Assembly: GCA_049322695.1 (NCBI GenBank)
Contig: JBMORW010000057.1
Coordinates: forward strand, 1-64,000
Direction of reading: 5' to 3'
Origin: CALGKJ01 sp049322695
GTDB lineage: Bacteria > Bacillota > Clostridia > Lutisporales > Lutisporaceae
Length of the DNA stretch: 64,000 nucleotides
Position numbers and translations under genes: made by a program. Shown one piece after another: positions 16,860-25,490 of the stretch; the first letter of the stretch is position 1; each line of letters begins with the position of its first letter. The notes beneath the pieces were generated by a model. That model worked only from the letters and a program-made list of their open reading frames with translations. It had not been told where the DNA came from and ran no database searches.

Positions 16860-19116
16860 TAGCCGTCAACAGCTGGTTAAAGAACTGGTAGATGGACTTG
16901 GAAGCTGGTTTAAGGATGAGAAGAGACTTCAGGAAGGACGAATGACTTCCAGTCTATATCCTTATATAAAGCTATTTGAACCAATACACATCAACCGCCT
17001 GAAAATCAAAAATAGAATAATAATGGGACCAATGGGAAATGCCAGTATGGCAGATGAAACAGGAAAGCCCTCCGCCAAAATGATAGAATACTTCCGTGAA
17101 AGAGCAGCTGGGGGAGCTGGCCTTATTACATGCGGAATGACACCCGTAAGCTGGGATTTGGATCCATCTTATGGGGATCTCCACAACACAGGAATATTTC
17201 CAAGGCTGGACAGCAACAGAACTGCCATGTCGGGCTGGAAAACCATTGCTGAAGCCTGTCATGCTTATGGAGCAAGATTCTTTGTACAGCTTGCTCCCGG
17301 TGTAGGCAGGGTCGGGAATCCCGAATGCCTTACAAAAAAATACAGGCTTCCTGTATCCTCCTCCTGGAACCCTAACTGGTATATACCTCAGATACCTTGT
17401 CGCCCTTTGACTGACAGAGAATGCAGACATATAATCAAAAAAACCGGACAGATTGCTTTGGACCTGAAGGAGCTTGGAATAGACGGAGTATACCTTCATG
17501 GCCACTCAGGCTATCTTATTGAACAGATGACTGACACTGCCTTTAACAGGAGAAAGCTGGGCAGATACTCTGATTGGCAGAGATTTGGGCTGGATATGGT
17601 GGAAGAAATACGAAAGCGCTGCGGCAATGCCTACCCCATACATTATAGAATAGATCTCTCACTGGCACTTAATGAGACCTATGGTGAAAAGATGCATACA
17701 GGCATACTCAAAAAATTCAGAAACGGCAGAACTGCTGCAATGACTCTTGAGTATATGGAGAAGCTGGTTAAATCGGGTGTGGATGCATTTGATGTGGATT
17801 TAGGCGGATATGATAACTGGTGGCTTCCGCACCCCCCAAACGGTATGCCTCCAGGTGTATATTTAGCTGTATCAGAAGCTGTAAAGGCATATTTCAAGGA
17901 AAGAAACATCAAATCCAATGTGGGCTTTCAGGTACCTATAATAGCAGTAGGTAAGCTTGGCTACCCCGATCTCGCCGAACAGGCATTACGTGAAGAACGC
18001 TGTGATATGATAATGCTGTCAAGACCCCTTCTTGCAGATCCTGAATGGCCCAAAAAAGTCTATGCAGGTAAGGTGGATGAAATAGCTCCATGTATTGGAG
18101 ATCATGAAGGCTGCCTTGGGCAATATGCTGCGGGAGGACACATACATTGCGCCGTCAATCCTCGGGCTGCATTTGAGGATAAACTTCAGATTTTGATTCC
18201 TGCACAGAAGCCAAAGAAAATAGCTGTAGTAGGTGCAGGACCTGCCGGAGTGACAGCAGCTTGTACGGCAGCTAAAAGAGGACATAAAATATGGCTTTAT
18301 GACAGAAATGATAAGGCAGGGGGCATGCTTATACCCGGTTCAGTCCCAAAAATAAAATATGATATGCAAAACTATGTGGATTATCTAAATAAACAGATAG
18401 AAAAGGCAGCTGTCGAGAACAGCCTGAATGTTTGCTTCAATACTGCAATAGATGAAAAGACTCTAAAAAATGAACAATATGATTCTATAATTATCTGTTC
18501 CGGAACAAAGCCTGTAATACCAAAGGTTGAAGGCATAGAACTCCCTCATGTTGTAACCGGAATAGATTTGTTGAAAAACCCGACTGCGGCAGCAGATTCA
18601 AAAAACATTGCAGTCATCGGAGGTTCTGATGTAGGCTGTGAAATAGCTTATATGCTCAGCTGTGAATATGATAAGAAAGTTACTGTAATAGAGATGCTGC
18701 CGTATTTCATGAAAAAGACCTGTACCTCCAACAGATACTATCTCATACATCATCTTGAGAAAAAAGGTGTGAGGTTGTTGAACTGCACAATTCTGAAAAA
18801 GATACTTCCGGGCTCTGTACAGCTTATGAGAAATGCAGCAAAAAATGTTCCGAATCCGTATGAAACCTGGACTCCCGTACTGCCAGACAATATAGTAAAC
18901 CCCTTTGCTCCTAAGCTTATGGAAGCTATGCAAGCTATAGAGCTGGAAGCTGATTTGGTGGTTTTGTGCACAGGAGCAAGACCAGATGATTCGTTATATG
19001 ATTCCTGTGTAAGAAATCATGCAGCTCCAGAAATAAACAACATCGGTGACTCCTTCAGTATGGGAAGAGTTCTTGAAGCCGTCAAAGCAGGCTATGCAAT
19101 TGGAACAAGTATATAG
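16852..19116 (+). CDS. Old-Yellow-Enzyme / 2,4-dienoyl-CoA-reductase-type flavoprotein with altered Fe-S motif
   Basis: The 754-residue protein has an extra N-terminal 45 residues, an FMN TIM barrel (about 45-405), an Fe-S motif and a C-terminal FAD/NAD(P)H domain (about 455-754, VVGAGPAGVTAACTAAKRG and VIGGSDVGCEIAYML). Relatives are 2,4-dienoyl-CoA reductase, trimethylamine dehydrogenase and the bile-acid enzymes BaiCD and BaiH, which reduce C=C bonds conjugated to carbonyls. The usual Cys-x2-Cys-x3-Cys-x11-Cys cluster motif is here Cys414-x2-Asp417-x3-Cys421-x11-Cys433: the second cysteine is Asp. The cluster may be 3Fe-4S or have an Asp ligand. It is the last enzyme gene of the operon and overlaps the VOC gene by eight bases. 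Confidence 0.88.
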   Translation: MSDSRQQLVKELVDGLGSWFKDEKRLQEGRMTSSLYPYIKLFEPIHINRLKIKNRIIMGPMGNASMADETGKPSAKMIEYFRERAAGGAGLITCGMTPVSWDLDPSYGDLHNTGIFPRLDSNRTAMSGWKTIAEACHAYGARFFVQLAPGVGRVGNPECLTKKYRLPVSSSWNPNWYIPQIPCRPLTDRECRHIIKKTGQIALDLKELGIDGVYLHGHSGYLIEQMTDTAFNRRKLGRYSDWQRFGLDMVEEIRKRCGNAYPIHYRIDLSLALNETYGEKMHTGILKKFRNGRTAAMTLEYMEKLVKSGVDAFDVDLGGYDNWWLPHPPNGMPPGVYLAVSEAVKAYFKERNIKSNVGFQVPIIAVGKLGYPDLAEQALREERCDMIMLSRPLLADPEWPKKVYAGKVDEIAPCIGDHEGCLGQYAAGGHIHCAVNPRAAFEDKLQILIPAQKPKKIAVVGAGPAGVTAACTAAKRGHKIWLYDRNDKAGGMLIPGSVPKIKYDMQNYVDYLNKQIEKAAVENSLNVCFNTAIDEKTLKNEQYDSIIICSGTKPVIPKVEGIELPHVVTGIDLLKNPTAAADSKNIAVIGGSDVGCEIAYMLSCEYDKKVTVIEMLPYFMKKTCTSNRYYLIHHLEKKGVRLLNCTILKKILPGSVQLMRNAAKNVPNPYETWTPVLPDNIVNPFAPKLMEAMQAIELEADLVVLCTGARPDDSLYDSCVRNHAAPEINNIGDSFSMGRVLEAVKAGYAIGTSI

Positions 19117-19194
19117 ATTTTTTGAAAGCAGCTTTATAAATAGTAGGCTTTGATGTTATAATATCTATAGTTTAGCTGTACTAACGGAGGAAAT

Positions 19195-19878
19195 ATGAAT
19201 AACAATTTAAAAGATAATGATGTTCAGTCAACAGAAATCAAGTTTTATAAAAGTACCTTTGAAAAAATCTCAGAGGATAGAAGACAAAAAATTCTGGACG
19301 TTGCAATAGCTGAATTTGCTGCCAACGGATATAACGGCACCAATATAAATGTTATTACCAAGAAAGCGGGAATCAGTACGGGAGCAATGTATAGTTATTT
19401 TGCTTCAAAGGAGGATTTGTTCCTTACAATTGTCGACCTTGGCTATAAGCTGCTTGAGGATGCTATTAAGGAAATAGATGTTGACGGTATGGATGTTTTC
19501 GCGGCATATGAAAGGCTGCTCCATATAACCAGGGATTATGCACAGCAATATCCTCAGATGAACCAGATCTATCTTGATTCTACAACACAGGGGCTTAAAA
19601 ATCTTTCCAGCAGATTGTCCAATAAAATGGAAAGCATAACTGCAAAATACTATATGAAGGCACTTAAAAAAGCAAAAGAAAACCAGCTTATATCCAAAGA
19701 TACAGATGAGCGCCTGGCTTCCTTCTGCATGGATAATCTTATTGTAATGTTCCAGTTCTCATTCACCTCAGAGTATTACAAAGAGCGGCTGAGAATATTT
19801 CTGGGAGAAAACGCTTTAGAGGATGAGGAGAAAATCATTCAGGGTATAATGCAGTTTGTGAGGAAAGCATTGGCATGA
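19195..19878 (+). CDS. TetR-family repressor of the SCP2-transketolase operon
   Basis: A 227-residue TetR/AcrR-type regulator with an N-terminal arm of about 30 residues before the helix-turn-helix (ILDVAIAEFAANGYNG through ISTGAMYSYFASKEDLF) and a helical ligand-binding domain. It follows the operon by 78 bases. An extended -10 (TG at 19154-19155, TATAAT at 19157-19162) suggests its own promoter as well as read-through. No copy of the 11304 palindrome lies in front of it, so it probably controls the operon promoter rather than this one. The inducer is unknown but most likely a substrate of the pathway. GGAGG precedes the ATG. Confidence 0.88.
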   Translation: MNNNLKDNDVQSTEIKFYKSTFEKISEDRRQKILDVAIAEFAANGYNGTNINVITKKAGISTGAMYSYFASKEDLFLTIVDLGYKLLEDAIKEIDVDGMDVFAAYERLLHITRDYAQQYPQMNQIYLDSTTQGLKNLSSRLSNKMESITAKYYMKALKKAKENQLISKDTDERLASFCMDNLIVMFQFSFTSEYYKERLRIFLGENALEDEEKIIQGIMQFVRKALA

Positions 19879-19948
19879 CTGTCCCTTTCTCCAATGTACT
19901 GACCTAAAAAAAGTACAAGCAGTATGTAAAATATTTCGTTTTACTCCG

Positions 19949-19977
19949 TTGACAAATGATTTTCCCTATGCTATGCT
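19949..19977 (+). promoter_or_regulatory. Strong promoter of the zinc-ribbon gene
   Basis: A consensus TTGACA at 19949-19954, a 17-base spacer and TATGCT at 19972-19977 with a TG extension. The resulting leader is about 100 bases long. Confidence 0.7.
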
Positions 19978-19992
19978 TTATGAGTATAAAGA

Positions 19993-20059
19993 GATTTAAC
20001 GTACTATGAACCATATCCTACTATTTATTAGGATTTATTAAGTTACAGGTTGTTAAATC
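19993..20059 (+). promoter_or_regulatory. Structured 5' leader
   Basis: GATTTAAC (19993-20000) can pair perfectly with GTTAAATC (20052-20059), enclosing a second hairpin ATCCTA (20015-20020) with TAGGAT (20029-20034). The fold ends about 14 bases before the ribosome site, so it could stabilise the message or control translation, as in cold-shock leaders. It fits no riboswitch class I know. Confidence 0.45.
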
Positions 20060-20086
20060 CCTAATAAATAATTGGAGGTAATCTAA

Positions 20087-20254
20087 ATGGCTGACAAGAA
20101 CTTAACTTGCAAGGACTGTGGAAAGGAATTCGTATTTACAGAAGGCGAGCAAACTTTCTACAAGGAAAAGGGATTCGAGAACGAACCACAAAGATGTCCT
20201 GATTGCAGAAAAGCTAGAAAGAACCAAAGCAGAAACAGAGATTTCAGAAGATAA
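20087..20254 (+). CDS. Small zinc-ribbon protein
   Basis: A 55-residue protein with two Cys-x2-Cys knuckles (CKDC and CPDC) separated by the conserved FVFTEGEQTFYKEKGF, matching the probable zinc-ribbon domain family found widely in Firmicutes. The C-terminus is very basic (KARKNQSRNRDFRR), which suggests nucleic-acid or ribosome contact. It has a near-consensus promoter, GGAGG at good spacing, codon use richer in AAG, TTC and GGA than its neighbours, and a strong terminator, all signs of a highly expressed single gene. Its exact role is not known. Confidence 0.9.
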   Translation: MADKNLTCKDCGKEFVFTEGEQTFYKEKGFENEPQRCPDCRKARKNQSRNRDFRR

Positions 20255-20265
20255 TTTTGAAAGCT

Positions 20266-20296
20266 AAAAGACTATTGATTTTTCAATAGTCTTTTT
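20266..20296 (+). terminator. Strong intrinsic terminator
   Basis: AAAAGACTATTGA (20266-20278) pairs over 13 bases with 20283-20295 around a TTTT loop, ending in a U-run. It serves the zinc-ribbon gene and, being symmetric, probably also the convergent gene ending at 20304. Confidence 0.9.
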
Positions 20297-20303
20297 ATTT
20301 TCG

Positions 20304-21872
20304 CTAAAAGATGTTCGGGTCTATTGTGTTGGGCTGCTCTGCCCTATGACTCAGGGGATTAAAGGCAGGTCCTTCAACCACTTCCCCCTCATATGTGAAT
20401 CTGGAGCCATGACAAGGGCAATCCCAGCTTCTTTCGGCATCATTCCATTGAAGCTCACAGCCCATATGAGTGCAGGTTGTATCCACTACATGAAGCACTC
20501 CTTTTTCATCTCTGTAGGCTCCCAATCTTTGTCCGCTGCCCTGTACCACCTTTGCTTCACCATTTTTTATATCTATGCCCTCAGGCAGACTTTGCAGCTT
20601 TCCGGATACCAGTTGAACGGCAACGTCTGCATTTTCTTTTATAAATGTAGCTGCTGATGCTGTTATGTTTGCTCTTGACGGGTTATACACCTCTGTCCAG
20701 GGATTCTCACCTTTGACAATAAGATCTCTGAACATAATGGCTGACACAGTACTATTGGTCATTCCCCACTTATCAAAGCCCGTAGCAACAAATAAGTTGG
20801 GTTTGCCGGAGGTAAGATGTCCGACATAAGGTATCCCGTCCATTGTCTGATAATCCTGCTTTGACCAGCGGTACAGCACCTCTTCTACTCCATAACTGCT
20901 GTCTGCAAACTGTATAAGATTCTCATAATGACTCCTGAGATTAGTGCCATGACCGGTCTTATGATGTTCTCCTGCTGCAATAATCATTTCACTGCCCTCA
21001 TACGGCTGAAAGCGCAAGGATCTGGTAGGATGCTCAGCACTTATATACATTCCTCCGGGAAACTGTTTCTTAGCAAGAAAGCCTACGGCATAGGATCTGT
21101 ATGGATAAATCCTGGCAAAATACATACCCAGTCCATCATAGCATGGGAAGTGAGAAGCAATAATCACATATTTGGCAGTAACCTTTTTGCCTTTATCAGT
21201 AATTACCACTGCAGGGTTACCCTCCTGAAGATCAACTACTCTCGATTGCTCAAAAATATGGCTTCCATCTCCCGGAATATCCTTTGCCAATGCAAGCAGA
21301 TACTTTCTCGGATGAAACTGAGCCTGGCCGCTGAACTTCAAAGCAGCTTTAACCTTGAAGGGCAGAGGGATATCATCCGTATATACTGCATCAATGCCTA
21401 ACTTCGATGCAGTATCTGCTTCTTTCTGTATTTTTTCCACATACTCGTCTGATTGTGTATACACAAATGCCGGCTGATTGTTGAAATCACACTCGATGTT
21501 CTTTTGCTGAATCAGTTCTGACATAAATCTAATTGCTGTTTCATTGGCGTCTGCATACTGCCTGGCAAGCTCCATACCATAATTGCTTTTTATCTTGTCG
21601 TATATAAGCTTGTGCTGTGAGGTTATCTTTGCTGTTGTGTGTGCAGTTGTTCCCTGTACTATTCTGTCTGCTTCTATGACAGCAACCTTCATACCCTCTT
21701 TCTTCAATAAGAAGCCTGTTGTTATTCCCACCATTCCTCCGCCTATAATGGCAGTATCGACATTGATATCGGCTTCCAATGCAGGATAACTCGTTTCTTC
21801 CGTGGATGCCATCCAATAGGATTGAGGAGGCTTTATTAATGCATCTTTCAGTATGCTCATGCTATTGTTCAT
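20304..21872 (-). CDS. FAD-dependent oxidoreductase with C-terminal Rieske domain
   Basis: About 522 residues: a DAO-type FAD domain (dinucleotide motif AIIGGGMVGITTGFLL, then YVGHL and ATGFDKWGMTNS) followed by a Rieske 2Fe-2S domain near residues 430-510 with CTHMGC and CPCHGS, giving the two Cys and two His ligands. The architecture is known in Bacillota but the substrate is not established; the Rieske centre probably passes electrons to or from the flavin. The frame extends upstream to a TTG at 21926, but AAGGTG in front of ATG 21872 and a TTGACA at 21942-21937 upstream favour the shorter form. It is convergent with the zinc-ribbon gene. Confidence 0.85.
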   Translation of the reverse strand: MNNSMSILKDALIKPPQSYWMASTEETSYPALEADINVDTAIIGGGMVGITTGFLLKKEGMKVAVIEADRIVQGTTAHTTAKITSQHKLIYDKIKSNYGMELARQYADANETAIRFMSELIQQKNIECDFNNQPAFVYTQSDEYVEKIQKEADTASKLGIDAVYTDDIPLPFKVKAALKFSGQAQFHPRKYLLALAKDIPGDGSHIFEQSRVVDLQEGNPAVVITDKGKKVTAKYVIIASHFPCYDGLGMYFARIYPYRSYAVGFLAKKQFPGGMYISAEHPTRSLRFQPYEGSEMIIAAGEHHKTGHGTNLRSHYENLIQFADSSYGVEEVLYRWSKQDYQTMDGIPYVGHLTSGKPNLFVATGFDKWGMTNSTVSAIMFRDLIVKGENPWTEVYNPSRANITASAATFIKENADVAVQLVSGKLQSLPEGIDIKNGEAKVVQGSGQRLGAYRDEKGVLHVVDTTCTHMGCELQWNDAERSWDCPCHGSRFTYEGEVVEGPAFNPLSHRAEQPNTIDPNIF

Positions 21873-21956
21873 TATAACACCTTCCATTACTTTATCTTTC
21901 AAACCTAGCATTTGCTTATTTTGCAAAAGTATGCCTTGTCAAAGCCACATAATAAA

Positions 21957-21988
21957 AAAATCTTCATACTATTATGTATGAAGATTTT
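21957..21988 (-). terminator. Intrinsic terminator of the propeller histidine kinase gene
   Basis: AAAATCTTCATAC (21957-21969) pairs perfectly with 21976-21988 around a six-base loop; on the minus strand it ends in a long U-run. It lies directly after the gene that ends at 22011. Confidence 0.9.
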
Positions 21989-22010
21989 GATTATAAGCAG
22001 CAACGAGCAA

Positions 22011-24683
22011 TTATTTTGCCTTGTCTCCGCCAACCTTTCCTACCGGTAGTTCTATAATGAATTCTGTGTTTTCTCCCTCTTCACTTAAGTTTTCCACTTT
22101 CATGCGTCCGCCGTGCTGCTCAATAATTTTGTATGCAGATGTAAGTCCCAAGCCGGATGCAACCCTGCTGCCGCTCGTAGTAAATGTAGGATCAAACAGC
22201 TTTTCAATATCAATATTGCTTATCTTATCTCCAGAAAACCCAAATCTTATAATGACCTTATCATCTGCAGATTCAGTTCTTATGCTTAGAACTCCATTTG
22301 AAGGGACATACTGTATAACGTTTGCAATGATGTTCAACATAGCTTGATTGAGCTGCTTTAAATAGCAGTATATATTGGGGATGGCTCCATAGCTTTTGCT
22401 TACTTCCTTTCCCTTTATCTCGTGATTCAGAAGCAGCAATGCATTATCCAAGGACTCATGTACATTTGCCTCTTTATATTCCGCTTCATCAAGGCTTACG
22501 AAGCTTTTAAGACTCTTTAGAAATTCTACCTGCCTGTCCAGTGCAGTTCTATTATTGGCCTGCATGGCAAGCAGCTTGCGCTTTAAATCCTCCAAAGCTT
22601 CCCCTTCAGCACTGCCAAGCCTTTCGATAAGTATTTTTTCTATTTCCAGATTGGATTTAAGTGATGCAATAGGTGTATTCATCTCATGAACAATTCCTGC
22701 AGCCAGTTGACCCATTACTGCCATCTTTTCCGTCTGTACCAGCTGCATTTGAGCCTGTTTGAGTTCTTCCAGGGTATGCTGCAGCTCCATGGTTCTTTGC
22801 TCTACTAAAAGCTCCATCTTCTCACTGTACTTTTTCAGTTCTCCCGTCATATGATTGAAGCCTTGTACCAGACTGCCTATTTCATCCTGTCTTTCTATAT
22901 TAATTACTTTATTGTACTTACCGGCTGATACTCTTGCCAGAGCCTCCTTTAAAACCTTAATCGGCCTAAGCTCATAATTTGAGTAAATAATAAAAATGCT
23001 TACAAATATACCGAAAAATATCAAGGCACTGTAAAGCAGCCCTTTTATAAGCTCAACTCTTTTTTCCATTATGATGCTTGCATCTATATAGCATTCATAC
23101 ACTCCGACAATCTCTTTTCTGCTGTTTCTTATAGGTGAAACCCCCGAAAACCATGTTCCATAGGAATCCCTATAATGTGCAAAGCTGGTTCTGCCTTCAG
23201 TATAGGCCAATCTGTGCTCAACAGGAACATCATCGTAGTCATACACTGCGAAATAATCATAATAGAAGTTTCCGTCTCTAACCTTGTAGGCTTCAGCATA
23301 CATATCAAAATTCCAGCTGTCCTGAGAATAATTTATGGATCTTTCCAAATCCTCTTCTATTTTATAATACTCCTTACTATGCCACTGTTTAGGACTCACT
23401 ATACTTTCCAGAGTATCGCCGTCTATTATGGAAGCACCATAATGGGCAGCAGTCAAAAGTCTGCTTTGCAGCTCCCTGTGAAGATTTTTCTCCATTATAA
23501 TATATGTTTGAGATGAGAAAACTGCAATTGCCACTGTAAAAAGCAGTATGAACACTCCAAGCTGCTTGGCTATTACAAATCTGCGTATAATATGAATTCT
23601 CCTGATAAGAAGCCAAATACCAAGTATTGCTCCTATCAAAATTTCCAGCAAAAACAGCAGAGACTTAACTTTATCGGCTATACTGCTGCTTAACCACAGC
23701 ATACTGCTTGCCATGCCTTTATCTGTATCTGCAATCAGCACTTCGCCATTAAGTGCATCAATTGTTGCCAGCCTGTGATCAGGCCCAAGGGACAAGCTTC
23801 GCAAAAGCATTTTATCCTTGTTATAGCCCCAGCTCCTCAGTATGGATTCATCTGCAACCTTAACATGATTACTGTGTATATCAAGAAGATATACTGTATT
23901 TGTGCCTATATCCAAAACATATACTGTATCATCCTTAAGCTCCAAATAGGCAGGTACATAGAAGGATGGAATATGTGCACTTAGAAAATTTGGCTGTTTA
24001 TAATCCCTTCCGACACACATAAACTTTCCGGTATAGGTGGTATAGTAGACCTTATCTTCATCAGCTATTACAAACCAGTTCAGCTCATCATAAGCTATAC
24101 CCAGATCATACAGATGTTCTCCTTCTCCGCCGTTTACAGACTTTTTCCACAGGGACAGTTGGTCCTCATGGTTCCGAAGAAGATAATACAGCATACCTTC
24201 CTTTATTTGAAAGCATTGATGAACCATATAATCATATTCCCTATTTGATTTAACATCAAGAAGTACCTTGTCAAACCGTCCGTTCTTGTCAAATCTCACG
24301 ATTTGTATATTTGAGGTGTTATGTGTAACAATATCGATTATGTCATTAAAAACATATAAATTTCCTTCTTCATCCACTTCTATGGTATTTGCACTATAAA
24401 AGCCGTTTTTCCTCTTTGTACTTCCCTTTATAGTGTATTGGACTACATTATTGGCATCTACTTTGACTATTCTTTTATATCCGTCATCCAGTACATATGT
24501 ATTTCCGTCTTTATCTGTGGCTATATCCTTTGGTCCACTAAGCTCAAACCCATTCCATCTGCCTAAATCTTTTATTTTGTCAGTATTAACAGTGACATGC
24601 AGAAGTATCAATAAAAAAATGGTAAGTATGATAAAGTACCTTAAGCTTTTACTATTTTTAAGCTTTTTAAAATAAGCACCCAT
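22011..24683 (-). CDS. Sensor histidine kinase with NHL-type propeller and degenerate ATP-binding box
   Basis: An 890-residue membrane protein: helix about 15-33, an extracellular beta-propeller-like region (about 40-330) with NHL-style repeats (GPKDIATDKDGNTYVLD), two helices near 340-395, a second extracellular region (about 400-550), another helix (about 553-577), HAMP, a coiled coil and the kinase core. His666 in GIVHEMNTPIASL is the phospho-acceptor. The G2 box ASGLGLTSAYKI is present, but the G1 box, normally DNGxGI, reads GFSGDKI near residue 810, so the adenine-contacting Asp is missing. It may be inactive, a phosphatase, or signal through a partner. No response regulator is adjacent. 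GGGGGG precedes the ATG. Confidence 0.85.
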   Translation of the reverse strand: MGAYFKKLKNSKSLRYFIILTIFLLILLHVTVNTDKIKDLGRWNGFELSGPKDIATDKDGNTYVLDDGYKRIVKVDANNVVQYTIKGSTKRKNGFYSANTIEVDEEGNLYVFNDIIDIVTHNTSNIQIVRFDKNGRFDKVLLDVKSNREYDYMVHQCFQIKEGMLYYLLRNHEDQLSLWKKSVNGGEGEHLYDLGIAYDELNWFVIADEDKVYYTTYTGKFMCVGRDYKQPNFLSAHIPSFYVPAYLELKDDTVYVLDIGTNTVYLLDIHSNHVKVADESILRSWGYNKDKMLLRSLSLGPDHRLATIDALNGEVLIADTDKGMASSMLWLSSSIADKVKSLLFLLEILIGAILGIWLLIRRIHIIRRFVIAKQLGVFILLFTVAIAVFSSQTYIIMEKNLHRELQSRLLTAAHYGASIIDGDTLESIVSPKQWHSKEYYKIEEDLERSINYSQDSWNFDMYAEAYKVRDGNFYYDYFAVYDYDDVPVEHRLAYTEGRTSFAHYRDSYGTWFSGVSPIRNSRKEIVGVYECYIDASIIMEKRVELIKGLLYSALIFFGIFVSIFIIYSNYELRPIKVLKEALARVSAGKYNKVINIERQDEIGSLVQGFNHMTGELKKYSEKMELLVEQRTMELQHTLEELKQAQMQLVQTEKMAVMGQLAAGIVHEMNTPIASLKSNLEIEKILIERLGSAEGEALEDLKRKLLAMQANNRTALDRQVEFLKSLKSFVSLDEAEYKEANVHESLDNALLLLNHEIKGKEVSKSYGAIPNIYCYLKQLNQAMLNIIANVIQYVPSNGVLSIRTESADDKVIIRFGFSGDKISNIDIEKLFDPTFTTSGSRVASGLGLTSAYKIIEQHGGRMKVENLSEEGENTEFIIELPVGKVGGDKAK

Positions 24684-24881
24684 ACTGTATCCCCCCTTTG
24701 ATACTCTATATAAATGTCAGTAATTAAAGACTACTTTAAATCCCTTGTATTGTCAACATTTTATGACACTGTTCGACCACAGCTGTGATGTAAATTTCCA
24801 TAAAAATATATTGAATAGACGGCATGAAATATAATATAATTTAACTAACTAAACATTTTGTTCACTTGTTCAGGAGGTATC

Positions 24882-25463
24882 ATGGAAAAACAAGATAAAA
24901 TATTGGAAATCTACGAAGCCGCACTGAAGGTTTTTGCAGAGTATGGTTTTAAGAAGGCTACTGTTGAAGACATTGCCAGTCACCTTGGCCTTACAAAAGG
25001 AGCTTTGTATATTTATATCAGAGATAAGAAAGAGCTATATGAAAAGGCTGTAGGCTATGCCATGCTTAAATGGCAGAACAGGGTCAAAGATGCTGTTTCA
25101 AAGGAAGACGATGTGGAAAAGCAGTTCTACATCATGTGCTATAAAGCATACGAATATCTTGCCGAGGATGCTATTCTCAGAAAAATTCTTGTGAAGGATC
25201 CATCCATCTTTCCGATATTTCCGCTTCAGGATCCTTATGGCGAAATAAACAACTCCTCTATTGATTTGCTCAGAGGGATACTGAAAAAGGGTGTAGAGGA
25301 AAAAAGGTTCAGAAACGTTGATATTGATGTAGTTACTAAACTGATCTTTACACTTTATAAAATGATGATTCTGGAGACTTATGTCATAAATGATGAAGCT
25401 CCGAAGCTGGTTTTCAGTGAGTTGGTCAATCTGATAACTAAGGGTCTTTTTATAGACAAATAG
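24882..25463 (+). CDS. TetR-family regulator of the SCP2/M24 cluster
   Basis: A 193-residue TetR/AcrR-type repressor: helix-turn-helix in the first 50 residues (ALKVFAEYGFKKATVEDIA, then LTKGALYIYIRDKKEL) and a helical ligand domain. A perfect AGGAGG four bases before ATG 24882 sets the start, eight codons inside the longest frame. An imperfect inverted repeat lies just in front (TAACTAACTAAACA with TGTTCACTTGTTCA, about 24840-24870) and may be its own operator. It leads a three-gene unit with the SCP2 protein and the M24 protein, 27 and 16 bases apart. The unit mirrors the TetR-SCP2 pairing at 11-19 kb. Confidence 0.88.
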   Translation: MEKQDKILEIYEAALKVFAEYGFKKATVEDIASHLGLTKGALYIYIRDKKELYEKAVGYAMLKWQNRVKDAVSKEDDVEKQFYIMCYKAYEYLAEDAILRKILVKDPSIFPIFPLQDPYGEINNSSIDLLRGILKKGVEEKRFRNVDIDVVTKLIFTLYKMMILETYVINDEAPKLVFSELVNLITKGLFIDK

Positions 25464-25490
25464 TATATAAACAAAAAAAGGGGGATAAGT

